From assembly GCA_963678445.1 (NCBI GenBank), contig OY782877.1, forward strand, positions 3,224,001-3,288,000: DNA of 64,000 bases. The letters are read 5' to 3'. The position numbers and the translations under genes are program-made. Of this stretch, positions 23,944 through 31,994 are shown piece by piece. The notes below the pieces were generated by a model. The model saw only the letters and a list, made by a program, of their open reading frames with translations. It searched no databases and was not told where the DNA came from. The DNA comes from G963678445 sp963678445. GTDB taxonomy: Bacteria > Hydrogenedentota > Hydrogenedentia > Hydrogenedentales > G963678445. The first letter of the stretch is position 1. Each line of letters opens with the position of its first letter.

Positions 23944-24464
23944 TTCTGGTTACAGGGGGCGCGCGTAGTGGTAAAAGCGCCCACGCACTTGCCTTGACGG
24001 AGGGCTACACACCGCGTGTTTTCGTTGCGACAGCGGAGGCCTTTGATGATGAGATGCGCGCACGTATTGAACGTCATCAGGCTGAACGTGGAAATGGGTG
24101 GGAAACCATCGAAGCTCCATATGATTTGCCGACTGCCATTGAAAGTGTGAAGGCATCTTCGGCAGCCGTTGTAGTGGACTGTCTTACCGTTTGGCTTGGC
24201 AACCTCCTGCATCGCAATCCGGAAATTGATGAGAACGATCCTGTATTTGAACAACTCTCTAATGCGCTCACGCGCTCCCAGGCAGGACGCATCATCCTCG
24301 TCACCAATGAAGTGGGGATGAGTATTGTGCCTGAAAATGCGCTGGCTCGAAATTTTCGCGATTTGGCAGGACGAATCAACCAGCGCTTCGCCACCCTCGC
24401 CGGATGCGTTAAGCTGGTGGTATGCGGTCAGGTCATCACCATTAAACACGAGGGGTGTGAATGA
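23931..24464 (+). CDS. cobU: adenosylcobinamide kinase/guanylyltransferase
   Basis: 177 residues. The P-loop GGARSGKS lies at the N-terminus, with FVATAEAFDDEMRARIERHQAER and VVVDCLTVWLGNLL following, as in CobU/CobP. It phosphorylates adenosylcobinamide and transfers GMP to give AdoCbi-GDP. The gene starts within the end of cbiR and overlaps the CWC gene by 4 bases. Confidence 0.95.
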   Translation: MAEVILVTGGARSGKSAHALALTEGYTPRVFVATAEAFDDEMRARIERHQAERGNGWETIEAPYDLPTAIESVKASSAAVVVDCLTVWLGNLLHRNPEIDENDPVFEQLSNALTRSQAGRIILVTNEVGMSIVPENALARNFRDLAGRINQRFATLAGCVKLVVCGQVITIKHEGCE

Positions 24465-24700
24465 TGGAAGATAAAGGCTACACGCCACAGCCATGCCCGC
24501 GTTGTGCGAAGCTTTTCATCTGTAGAAAAGATGACATCATGCATTGCCAGTGCATGAAAGTCCCGCTAAGTGCGGAGGATAGGGCTTATATTACTGCACG
24601 CTATGACGGATGCCTCTGTGCGGATTGTCTGAAGGCTCTGGTGAACGAGCGACGCGGTAGAGAGCAGAATGATAAAGGGGCTGGATCGCATGTTGATTGA
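24461..24700 (+). CDS. cysteine-rich CWC-type small protein
   Basis: 79 residues with the CWC pattern: CPRCAKLFICRKDD ... CQCMKVPLS ... CLCADCLKAL, that is paired cysteines likely to bind zinc. Small CWC proteins are common near cobalamin genes but their role is unknown. Overlaps with cobU (ATGA) and with cobT show it is translated as part of the operon. Confidence 0.85.
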   Translation: MMEDKGYTPQPCPRCAKLFICRKDDIMHCQCMKVPLSAEDRAYITARYDGCLCADCLKALVNERRGREQNDKGAGSHVD

Positions 24701-25751
24701 TACGACCATAGATAGTATTGAATCGACCGACCCGCTTTGGCGTAGAAAAGCGGAAGACCGGATCGAAACGCTCACCATGCCCCCATGGGCATTGGGCCGT
24801 CTGCTGGATCTGGGCGTCGATCTGGCAGGAATGACGCGCTCCCTGGCGCCTGCAGTAATGCGTCGCGCCATCGTGATCATGGCGGGCGATCATGGGGTTG
24901 TCGAGGAAGGGGTTAGTGCCTTTCCCAACGAAGTTACCGTGCAAATGATCCATAATTTTGCCCGTAACGGGGCCGGGGTGAATGTGCTGGCAGAACAGGC
25001 GCGCGCAGGCGTTTTCGTAGTCGATGTAGGTGTCGCGGGAGATATAAGCGCCTTGGTGGATTCGGGAGCAGTCATCTCGCAGCGTATTGCATCGGGTACG
25101 GACAACATCGCCTTCGGGCCTGCTATGAGTCGTGAACAGGCTGTCCGTGCGGTTTCGGTTGGAATTAATATTGCCAATGAATTGTCGGAGAGCACGGATC
25201 TCTTTGCCACGGGTGAAATGGGTATTGGAAATACGACACCGAGCAGTGCCATTATCTCCGTGCTTTGCGGAATTTCTCCGGAGCATGCAACGGGGCGCGG
25301 AACAGGTATGGATGAAGAAGGCCGTATTCATAAGGCCGCAGTGGTCGCGCGTGCCATTGAACACAACCGTCCCGATGCTGCTGACCCCATCGACGTGCTG
25401 GCTAAAATCGGGGGGTATGAGATCGGTGCGATTGCGGGTCTGGTTCTGGGTGCAGCAGCCCAACGCAAACCGATTCTGATAGATGGTCTTATTTCTACAA
25501 CGGGTGCATTACTGGCGCAGGCGCTTTGCCCCGCCTGTACCGATTACATGATCGCTTCGCACCTTAGCGCAGAACCAGGCCATGCCGCCGCCCTTGAGAA
25601 ACTACAGAAGAAGCCCCTGCTCGATCTCGGCATGCGTCTGGGTGAAGGCAGCGGTGCAGCACTTGCCATGCATCTGGTGGAAGCCGCTGTCGCTATTCTT
25701 ACCCGTATGGCAACTTTCGATGAGGCCGGCGTCACGGGAGTCGGCGTATGA
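24690..25751 (+). CDS. cobT: nicotinate-nucleotide-dimethylbenzimidazole phosphoribosyltransferase
   Basis: 353 residues from the ATG at 24690, which has AAGGGG about 9 bases upstream (an earlier in-frame ATG exists at 24669). Core motifs are MPPWALGRLLDLGVDLAGM, MAGDHGVVEEGVSAFP, GEMGIGNTTPSSAI, GGYEIGAIAGLVLGAA and GMRLGEGSGAALAM, the last with the catalytic Glu. It activates the lower-ligand base as its alpha-ribotide. It overlaps the CWC gene and cobS. Confidence 0.95.
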   Translation: MLIDTTIDSIESTDPLWRRKAEDRIETLTMPPWALGRLLDLGVDLAGMTRSLAPAVMRRAIVIMAGDHGVVEEGVSAFPNEVTVQMIHNFARNGAGVNVLAEQARAGVFVVDVGVAGDISALVDSGAVISQRIASGTDNIAFGPAMSREQAVRAVSVGINIANELSESTDLFATGEMGIGNTTPSSAIISVLCGISPEHATGRGTGMDEEGRIHKAAVVARAIEHNRPDAADPIDVLAKIGGYEIGAIAGLVLGAAAQRKPILIDGLISTTGALLAQALCPACTDYMIASHLSAEPGHAAALEKLQKKPLLDLGMRLGEGSGAALAMHLVEAAVAILTRMATFDEAGVTGVGV

Positions 25752-26485
25752 GGTCCTTTCTCGCAGCACTCCAGTTTTTGACGATTATCCCCATCCGTAT
25801 GCGGCTGGATGAAGAATCTTTTGCGCGGGCGCCATTCTGGTTTCCCTGTGCAGGACTCGTGATCGGGGGAATAACCGTTTTTTTCGATTCACTCCTTTCC
25901 CGTTTGGGATTTTCTCCCCTTTTGCAGAGCATACTGACCGTTGGTCTGCTTGCTGCGCTTTCGGGTGGTCTGCATCTGGACGGTCTGGCCGACACCGCCG
26001 ATGGTTTTTTGAGTGCACGTCCCAGGGAACGGGTCCTGGAAATCATGCGCGACAGTCGTATCGGTACGATGGGCGCACTGGTATTGTTTTTCGTACTTTC
26101 TCTTAAAGTGGTGGCCCTCTCCGAACTTTTTGGGACGGTACGCTGGCATGCGTTGCTGCTGACGCCGTTGGCGGGACGCTCTACGCAACTTGCCCTGCTG
26201 AACCTGATGCCTTATGCCCGGCGTGATGGTGGTCTGGCCAGCTGTTTCCTTCGCCATCGTCATCCTGCTCTGATGATTTGGTCTTTGCTGTGGATTGGGG
26301 GTGCTTCCGTTCTGCTATTTGGTCTGGCTGAGGGCGGGGGGATCACTATTCTCATCGGACTTGCAGCTTTTTTACTCGGACTCTGGAGCAGGCATCGTAT
26401 CGCAGGATTCACCGGCGACACTCTTGGCGCTACGAGCGAGCTTGTGGAAACAATCGTGCTCATGGTGACAGCCGTGAATGCCTAA
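25748..26485 (+). CDS. cobS: adenosylcobinamide-GDP ribazoletransferase
   Basis: 245 residues, an integral membrane protein. Typical motifs are LQFLTIIPI at the start, FPCAGLVIGGI, GGLHLDGLADTADGFLS and RDSRIGTMGALVL, and the end has ITGDTLGA-type sequence (FTGDTLGATSELVE). It joins AdoCbi-GDP with alpha-ribazole (phosphate) as the last pathway step. The start overlaps the cobT stop by 4 bases. Confidence 0.95.
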   Translation: MRSFLAALQFLTIIPIRMRLDEESFARAPFWFPCAGLVIGGITVFFDSLLSRLGFSPLLQSILTVGLLAALSGGLHLDGLADTADGFLSARPRERVLEIMRDSRIGTMGALVLFFVLSLKVVALSELFGTVRWHALLLTPLAGRSTQLALLNLMPYARRDGGLASCFLRHRHPALMIWSLLWIGGASVLLFGLAEGGGITILIGLAAFLLGLWSRHRIAGFTGDTLGATSELVETIVLMVTAVNA

Positions 26486-26659
26486 CGGTGAGGGTTGGCG
26501 TCTACGTGCAAAGTCACGGTACAATAAATGGGTAAGGTTTTTTGGAATCCTGCCAGTTTTATGAGAATAGACACGCTGTTTTGTTGGCTAATGTGGCTCA
26601 ACTCCTTGTAGCCTGAAGGTTTGGGGTGTAGTGTCTAAGCGAGTAAGGGTAAAAGTAGT

Positions 26660-28531
26660 TTGCAAGAACGTGGCTGTACGCTAAAAGATATCCTTGTGGC
26701 CTTGGGCTGTGCTGTAGTCGTTTTGCTGGTCTATATTCCGATGTTGCCGTCTACGGTGACGGGGGAAGATAGCGGCGAACTGATTACAGCGGCCTATAGT
26801 CTGGGGGTGGCGCATCCCCCGGGGTATCCGGTGTGGTGTATGATAGGCCATCTCTTTACGTATATCCCTTGGGGTAGTATTGCCTGGCGTGTGGCGTTTA
26901 TGTCGGCTTTTTTTGGTGCAGCAACGGTCTTTCTGCTGGTTCTGTTGGGCATGCAATGGTTTCAGAATCGTTGGGCGGCGGTTGCGGCAGGGCTGACGTT
27001 GGCATTTTCCTGGGAATTTTGGGAACAGGCGTTACTGGCGGAAATCTATACGCTGAATACTTTCTTTATCCTTTTGGCGATTCTGGTCCTTTGGAAGTGG
27101 CGCGCTACCCGTTTGGATCGTTGGCGGTACGCCTTTGCGCTTCTTTTCGGTGTGGGCCTGGGCGTGCATAATACGATGCTGCTGCTGGCGCCAGCGTTTA
27201 TTATTTTTGTTTTGACGGTCGATGCCGCCCCTCTGAAGTATTGGAAAACGTATATCCTCATGAGCGCTGTGGCGCTATTGGGTGCGCAGGTATACTGGTA
27301 TCTCTATTTTGCTTCTCAGGCGAATCCTGCGATGGATTGGGGAGATCCGGATACGTTGACCAATTTTTTTAATTTGGTGCAACGTAAGCAGTACAGCTTC
27401 ATGTTTTCCCAGTACCCACATACCTGCTCTCGTTTTCTTCGTCAGATGGGAATCATGGGCCATTTCTGGACCCAACAGTTCACTTGGGTAGGGCTTCTCC
27501 TGGCGCTGTTTGGGATTTTGTGGGGCTTTCGTCGCGACTGGCGTAACAGTATATTTTTTCTTTCACTCGGTGTGTCGGTAACCGCGGGCTTTGCCTTTGT
27601 GCAAAATTTCGATTTCGACAATGAGTGGTTGTGGATTATGACTGTTTTCGGTATTCCTTCGTATATGATGACGGCCTTATTTATCGGAATCGGGCTGGAT
27701 AGCCTGTCCCGTTTACCACATGCACGGATAGCAGCGATGGGGCTTGCGTTACTGTGTGTGTGCGCCTCCTTGTACAGTTTTCATTACCGCAATGACAAGT
27801 CCTCCTATTTCTGGGCTGAAGATTATGCGAAAAATATCCTAAGATCAATGGAAGAAGATTCGCTCTTTATTCCCGAATCGGATCACGCCAGCTTTGCTCC
27901 GATCTATCTGCAAAGTGTAGAGGGACGTTATCCTGCTATTACGATTGGGCGTCGCTGTGGTTATCTCGATCCGACCCTGTTGGAAGAGATGCCTGCGGAG
28001 CGGCGTGCCCGCTACCTGCCTTTTCCGCGGCAAAAGTATGAACCGGAAATCTTTACATGGTTGCTGCGTAATACAAACCGTCCGATCTACTTTCAACGGC
28101 CTCCCCGGTTGCCCGATGCGCCCGAGATTCGCTTTGAACAAACGGGGATGATTTATCGGGCCTTGCGTCCGGGAGAATCCTTACCTGAGCGGGATTATTT
28201 TGCAGCCTATTCCTGGCATACACTCGCATTTGAGGATACGCGTCAGGATCAGACTGCGCGCTTGATTCTTTGCGAGTATACCTTGGCGCGTGCGAAGATG
28301 GCTTTTAGTGCGGGGGAGAAAGAGAAGGGGTTAAAGCGAGTATATGAAGCACTTTCGTATTATGGACAGGATGCAATCATGCTGAATAATGCGGGGACGA
28401 TTTGTGCCCGTGCGCACTGTTACGAGGAGGCGCAGCAATTTTTTGAAGCGGCCCATGCACTTGCTCCGGACAAAGAGGTAATCCAGAACAATGTGCGGCG
28501 TATCCATAAAAAGCTGGGCATAGTCTTTTAA
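26660..28531 (+). CDS. DUF2723 multi-pass membrane protein with C-terminal TPR-like part
   Basis: 623 residues, apparently starting at TTG 26660 with AAGGGT upstream. About ten membrane helices fill residues 10-380. The DUF2723 signature is plain: PSTVTGEDSGELITAAYSLGVAHPPGYPVWCMIGHLF, where the Asp-Ser-Gly-Glu and Pro-Pro-Gly-Tyr-Pro positions are those of GT-C/O-mannosyltransferase-like enzymes. The soluble C-terminus (about 540-620) has TPR-like helices (YEEAQQFFEAAHALAPD). A role in glycan or protein glycosylation at the membrane is inferred from the fold. A strong terminator follows. Confidence 0.85.
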   Translation: MQERGCTLKDILVALGCAVVVLLVYIPMLPSTVTGEDSGELITAAYSLGVAHPPGYPVWCMIGHLFTYIPWGSIAWRVAFMSAFFGAATVFLLVLLGMQWFQNRWAAVAAGLTLAFSWEFWEQALLAEIYTLNTFFILLAILVLWKWRATRLDRWRYAFALLFGVGLGVHNTMLLLAPAFIIFVLTVDAAPLKYWKTYILMSAVALLGAQVYWYLYFASQANPAMDWGDPDTLTNFFNLVQRKQYSFMFSQYPHTCSRFLRQMGIMGHFWTQQFTWVGLLLALFGILWGFRRDWRNSIFFLSLGVSVTAGFAFVQNFDFDNEWLWIMTVFGIPSYMMTALFIGIGLDSLSRLPHARIAAMGLALLCVCASLYSFHYRNDKSSYFWAEDYAKNILRSMEEDSLFIPESDHASFAPIYLQSVEGRYPAITIGRRCGYLDPTLLEEMPAERRARYLPFPRQKYEPEIFTWLLRNTNRPIYFQRPPRLPDAPEIRFEQTGMIYRALRPGESLPERDYFAAYSWHTLAFEDTRQDQTARLILCEYTLARAKMAFSAGEKEKGLKRVYEALSYYGQDAIMLNNAGTICARAHCYEEAQQFFEAAHALAPDKEVIQNNVRRIHKKLGIVF

Positions 28532-28543
28532 CTTTTTATACTA

Positions 28544-28579
28544 TTTCCCCGTTCTTTTTTCGTAAAAAGAACGGGGAAA
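28544..28579 (+). terminator. terminator after the DUF2723 gene
   Basis: A 16-bp perfect stem with a four-base loop (tttccccgttcttttt / aaaaagaacggggaaa), 13 bases after the stop; U-rich inside the descending arm rather than after it. Confidence 0.7.
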
Positions 28580-28673
28580 AGAAAAACGAATATGTACGTT
28601 AGACTCGCTCTGCCTAGCCACAGCAAATACCATAGTATTGTGAGTGGCGCTGGGCACTGGTGGACTGCAAAAA

Positions 28674-28698
28674 ACGGACGGTCGTGATGACCGTCCGT
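28674..28698 (-). terminator. terminator of the small gene 28736-28924
   Basis: acggacggtc / gaccgtccgt with loop gtgat; on the minus strand it is followed by TTTTTTGC. Confidence 0.85.
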
Positions 28699-28735
28699 TG
28701 ATAGGTTTATTGCAAAAAAACGCAAGAACTTCTTG

Positions 28736-28924
28736 TTAACCAAGCAGAGGAATGGCACCGTTTCCAGTAGCGTTTTCATAATCCTCAGCAACGGTTTTCA
28801 GTGCGGCAACGATAACGTGCTCTAATGAAACGCCGACTTCAGCAGCATAGCGGTCCAGACTGCGCAAGGTTTGAATGTCATCGTTCAAGGCGTTCTTGGC
28901 AAGGGTGGCAAGCGCTTTATGCAT
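28736..28924 (-). CDS. small helical protein of unknown function
   Basis: 62 residues starting MHKALATLAKNALNDD, with no membrane segment and an amphipathic helical pattern (QTLRSLDRYAAEVGVSLEHVIVAALKTVAEDYENA). An ideal AAGGAGG lies 8 bases before the ATG and a dedicated terminator follows 38 bases after the stop, so this is a real monocistronic gene likely to be well expressed. No family is recognised. The 'YAAEVGVSLEHVIVAAL' stretch recalls ribbon-helix-helix style helices, but I would not assign DNA binding. Confidence 0.82.
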   Translation of the reverse strand: MHKALATLAKNALNDDIQTLRSLDRYAAEVGVSLEHVIVAALKTVAEDYENATGNGAIPLLG

Positions 28925-29019
28925 GGGAAAAACCTCCTTATTGATTATCTTCTCTGCACTGGTTTATCGGCAGAAGAAAGAAAAACTTGAGAGGTATCCC
29001 AGCTCGCTCTGCACGTTCC

Positions 29020-29676
29020 CTAACACAAGCGCCCCTGCTTGAGGGTTAATGTCTGATCGGCTGAGATTTGGTGCAGATGTTGATGGCTTACCAGCAGAAT
29101 AGCCGCTCCTTCCTTGCGTGCCCGTGCCAACTGTTCAAGAACAAGGCCCGCGCTTTCCTCATCGAGATTTCCTGTGGGTTCATCCGCCAGAATAACCTGA
29201 GGGCGGTTCATCAACGCGCGCGCCAGTGCACAGCGTTGTCGTTCCCCCGCAGATAGCTCTGCCGGAAAATGGTTGATACGTTCTTCCAATCCCAAGCTCT
29301 CCAACAAGTGCAGGGCGCGCACCTTGGCGTCTTCTGCCGGGGATAACGCCAGTGTAGGGAGTAGCACATTTTCCAGCGCATTCAGGTAGGGCACGAGATG
29401 GAACATTTGAAATACCAGCGCAATCTTTCGTGCACGAAGGCGGGTGTAGGCATTGCCGGACAGGTGCGTGATGTCATCGTCATCCAGGTGGATTGTTCCA
29501 TGACTTGGCCGGGTCAGGCCTGCTATCAGGTTGATGAGGGTAGTTTTTCCACTGCCTGACGGACCGCATATCAAGGTAAGCGAGCTGCGGGGGATATGCA
29601 AGGAGATATCTGCCAGCGCCGTAATGGTGTCGTCATTTTTTTTGTAATGTTTGCTGATGTTTTCCAGGCGAATCAT
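29020..29676 (-). CDS. ABC transporter ATP-binding protein (LolD/MacB type)
   Basis: 218 residues. Walker A GPSGSGKTT, the Q-loop region VFQMFHLVPYLNALENV, the signature LSAGERQRCALARAL and Walker B VILADEPTGNLDEES are all present. The family includes LolD, FtsE and MacB ATPases that power conformational change in FtsX-like permeases. It overlaps the permease gene by 4 bases. Confidence 0.95.
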   Translation of the reverse strand: MIRLENISKHYKKNDDTITALADISLHIPRSSLTLICGPSGSGKTTLINLIAGLTRPSHGTIHLDDDDITHLSGNAYTRLRARKIALVFQMFHLVPYLNALENVLLPTLALSPAEDAKVRALHLLESLGLEERINHFPAELSAGERQRCALARALMNRPQVILADEPTGNLDEESAGLVLEQLARARKEGAAILLVSHQHLHQISADQTLTLKQGRLC

Positions 29677-30827
29677 ACTTCACGATCTCCAAGGGCTGAG
29701 GCGGGTGCTTGCAATAGTCCTCCCAGTATGGGCGGCATGCCGAAGAGGACAGCGGTGAATGCAGGCAATAGCATGATGGCGATAAGCGTCGTGCCTGCGG
29801 GGTAAACAAGGGTGGTAGTGACGTTAAATATATTGCCGATGAGTAGCCCCAAAAATGCACCTGAAACGCCGCCGAAAGTACTGTAGAGCAGAATTTTTCC
29901 GATGAACAGACGAATAATTGTGGCGCGTGAAACGCCCAGGGCGTTGAGTACGCCGATTTCACGACGGCGATTGCGTACATTTTGATGCGTCAGGCCCCAC
30001 AACGCAATAGCAGCGCCAGCAGTGACAATCGCCAAGGCAATTAGCTCCAGGCGATAGAGCATTTCACGTTGCTGCTGTCGCGCCAATAAGATGCTGTGGT
30101 AGGGCGTCACGGTGACATCCGGCAGAATTTTATGCACGGTTTTAGTCAGGAAGGTGAGAATGTCGTCAATATCGACCGGACAGTAACAGGCCAGGGCGTC
30201 AATGGCGTTGATACGTCCGTCTTTCCCGAGTAGTTGTTGCACCTCGTGCAAGTCGGCAAAAATTCGGATATCATCGGGAATGATTCCAACTTCTTCCAAT
30301 ACGCGCACGATCTTAAAGCTTTTTTCGAGAATGGAGAGCGTATCCCCCGCTTGTACTTGTAACGCGCGTGCGGCGGCATAGCCGAGATAAACCTCGCCGG
30401 GGGAAACGGTATAGGCCGTGGGCATTGGTTTTTTCTGCGTACCGACCTTGGTTAGTTCCGCTCGGATTCCTGTTAAAACGACGGTGCATCCTTGCAGTTG
30501 CACGGTTTTTTGATATTTTCCTACGAAATGCTGTGCAGGTGCTTTGCTTTCAGCCAGTTTCTGAATATAGTCCTCCGGCATATCCGCCTCCTGGAAATCC
30601 AGGGCCTGATATCGCGCTGGATCGGCCTCTTTGGGCGTGATGCGCAGATTAAATCCCATTGCCTTCATTTGTTTTCGGGTAGCGTCTACACTTGAGCGGC
30701 TGATGGTTGCCATAGCCACAATTAAGGCTGTAGATAAAAGTACACAGGCGAAACACAGCAGGGTGTTGAATTTGGATTGCTGCATTTCGCGGAGAATGAG
30801 ACGAAAAAGGGATATTCGTTGATACAT
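29673..30827 (-). CDS. FtsX/MacB-like ABC permease
   Basis: 384 residues: one N-terminal membrane helix (about 20-42), a periplasmic domain of about 200 residues (MacB-PCD-like), then three helices (about 255-365). The RRREIGVLNALGVSRATIIRLF motif before the second helix is the FtsX-domain hallmark. Translation is coupled to the ATPase gene. Substrates may be lipoproteins, lipids or peptides; the sequence does not tell. Confidence 0.9.
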   Translation of the reverse strand: MYQRISLFRLILREMQQSKFNTLLCFACVLLSTALIVAMATISRSSVDATRKQMKAMGFNLRITPKEADPARYQALDFQEADMPEDYIQKLAESKAPAQHFVGKYQKTVQLQGCTVVLTGIRAELTKVGTQKKPMPTAYTVSPGEVYLGYAAARALQVQAGDTLSILEKSFKIVRVLEEVGIIPDDIRIFADLHEVQQLLGKDGRINAIDALACYCPVDIDDILTFLTKTVHKILPDVTVTPYHSILLARQQQREMLYRLELIALAIVTAGAAIALWGLTHQNVRNRRREIGVLNALGVSRATIIRLFIGKILLYSTFGGVSGAFLGLLIGNIFNVTTTLVYPAGTTLIAIMLLPAFTAVLFGMPPILGGLLQAPASALGDREV

Positions 30828-31868
30828 TTATTCCTCCGGAGGGGGCGTATCCTTTTTGGGAAAGCGCCAGAGTTTAAAAAGTGTAATGCCGATAGCACCA
30901 AGCGCCAGTAGAAATGTGGGGACTAGCGCAAGCAGAAATCGTATCCGCTGTTTCGCAGAGGACGATTCAGGGAAAAGCTGATCAATTTTTGTATCGATTT
31001 GATTGCCCAGAGAAAGTTCCTGGTACCCGCCAGCAGCTTTTTCCAGCAAAGCGAATCGTTCATCCAGTGTTTTTTCCCAACGTAGCGGCAGATCTAGTCC
31101 CGTGGTGGTTGTGTCCTGGATACACGTGCAAGGTACCGTAAGTTGATTTAATAACTGTTCCAATCGTTGCGCAGAGATGTCTTCGCCTTCAAGGGGGGGC
31201 AGCAAAAGCTTGCCACGGCCAAAGAGGACACAGACCCAGTCGAGGGAATCCTCATCCAAACCTGCCAACTTGCACAGGATAGCTTCCTTGGGGTCAGTAC
31301 GATCAAGTGTAACCATGCGGATCCCTGGTGCGTGTTCCTTATCCCAACGTTTCTCCACAGCTTCTAACGTGGCTTTTACAGCGGGATCGGGTTCATCGGG
31401 ACTGGGGCTAAACAGGAGCACCCCCCAAACATGCACCAGATGTTCTTTAGCGGCTTCCAGCGCGGGTGAAGTTCCCAGCCTTTCCAACGCTTCCGACGCA
31501 GGTTTGGGATGCCACTGTTTCAAGCAGTAAGATTCCTGCAACAGGCTGAAACGACCAATCAGGGCGACCGTGGGTAGTAATTCGGGTGACTTTTTCAAGC
31601 CGTACCGTTTCCAATCGACTTCTGGAGAATCTGTGTGTACCCGTTCAATCCGGATATTGAGCAAATCCGATTGCGGTAACAGCCATTTTTCCAAATCTGC
31701 TGCAATCGTATCGGTTTTCCCATCCTTTTCAGGTCCAAAAACAGCCAGCATGTACAGGTCGCGTCGGCTTTGAAAAGCCGCATCGCGTACTGTGCCGCTG
31801 TTGCACGCCCAAAGAGCAGGCGTTATTGCCATCCAAAGCAAGGCTATAACAGCCCGAAAAGAAAACAT
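30828..31868 (-). CDS. membrane-anchored thioredoxin-like partner of the ABC transporter
   Basis: About 346 residues. The ATG at 31868 is preferred because GAGG lies 8 bases upstream; another ATG is at 31874. A signal peptide ends near LWACNSG, which is also lipobox-like. The periplasmic part seems to contain two thioredoxin-like halves (LYMLAVFGPEKDGKTD and HVWGVLLFSPSPDEPD), without a CxxC motif. A membrane helix lies at about 318-338, followed by a charged tail. It abuts the permease start, so the three genes form one operon. I do not recognise a named family. Confidence 0.75.
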   Translation of the reverse strand: MFSFRAVIALLWMAITPALWACNSGTVRDAAFQSRRDLYMLAVFGPEKDGKTDTIAADLEKWLLPQSDLLNIRIERVHTDSPEVDWKRYGLKKSPELLPTVALIGRFSLLQESYCLKQWHPKPASEALERLGTSPALEAAKEHLVHVWGVLLFSPSPDEPDPAVKATLEAVEKRWDKEHAPGIRMVTLDRTDPKEAILCKLAGLDEDSLDWVCVLFGRGKLLLPPLEGEDISAQRLEQLLNQLTVPCTCIQDTTTTGLDLPLRWEKTLDERFALLEKAAGGYQELSLGNQIDTKIDQLFPESSSAKQRIRFLLALVPTFLLALGAIGITLFKLWRFPKKDTPPPEE

Positions 31869-31994
31869 ACACATCGCCTCATTGTCAAAAGTCGTCTTAT
31901 GCTACGTAGTATGATATACGACCCATAGACAAAGAGGAAAGTTTTGTATGGGCATTTTTCTGAATACAAGGGTGTTAAGCATGGGGAAGTACAC

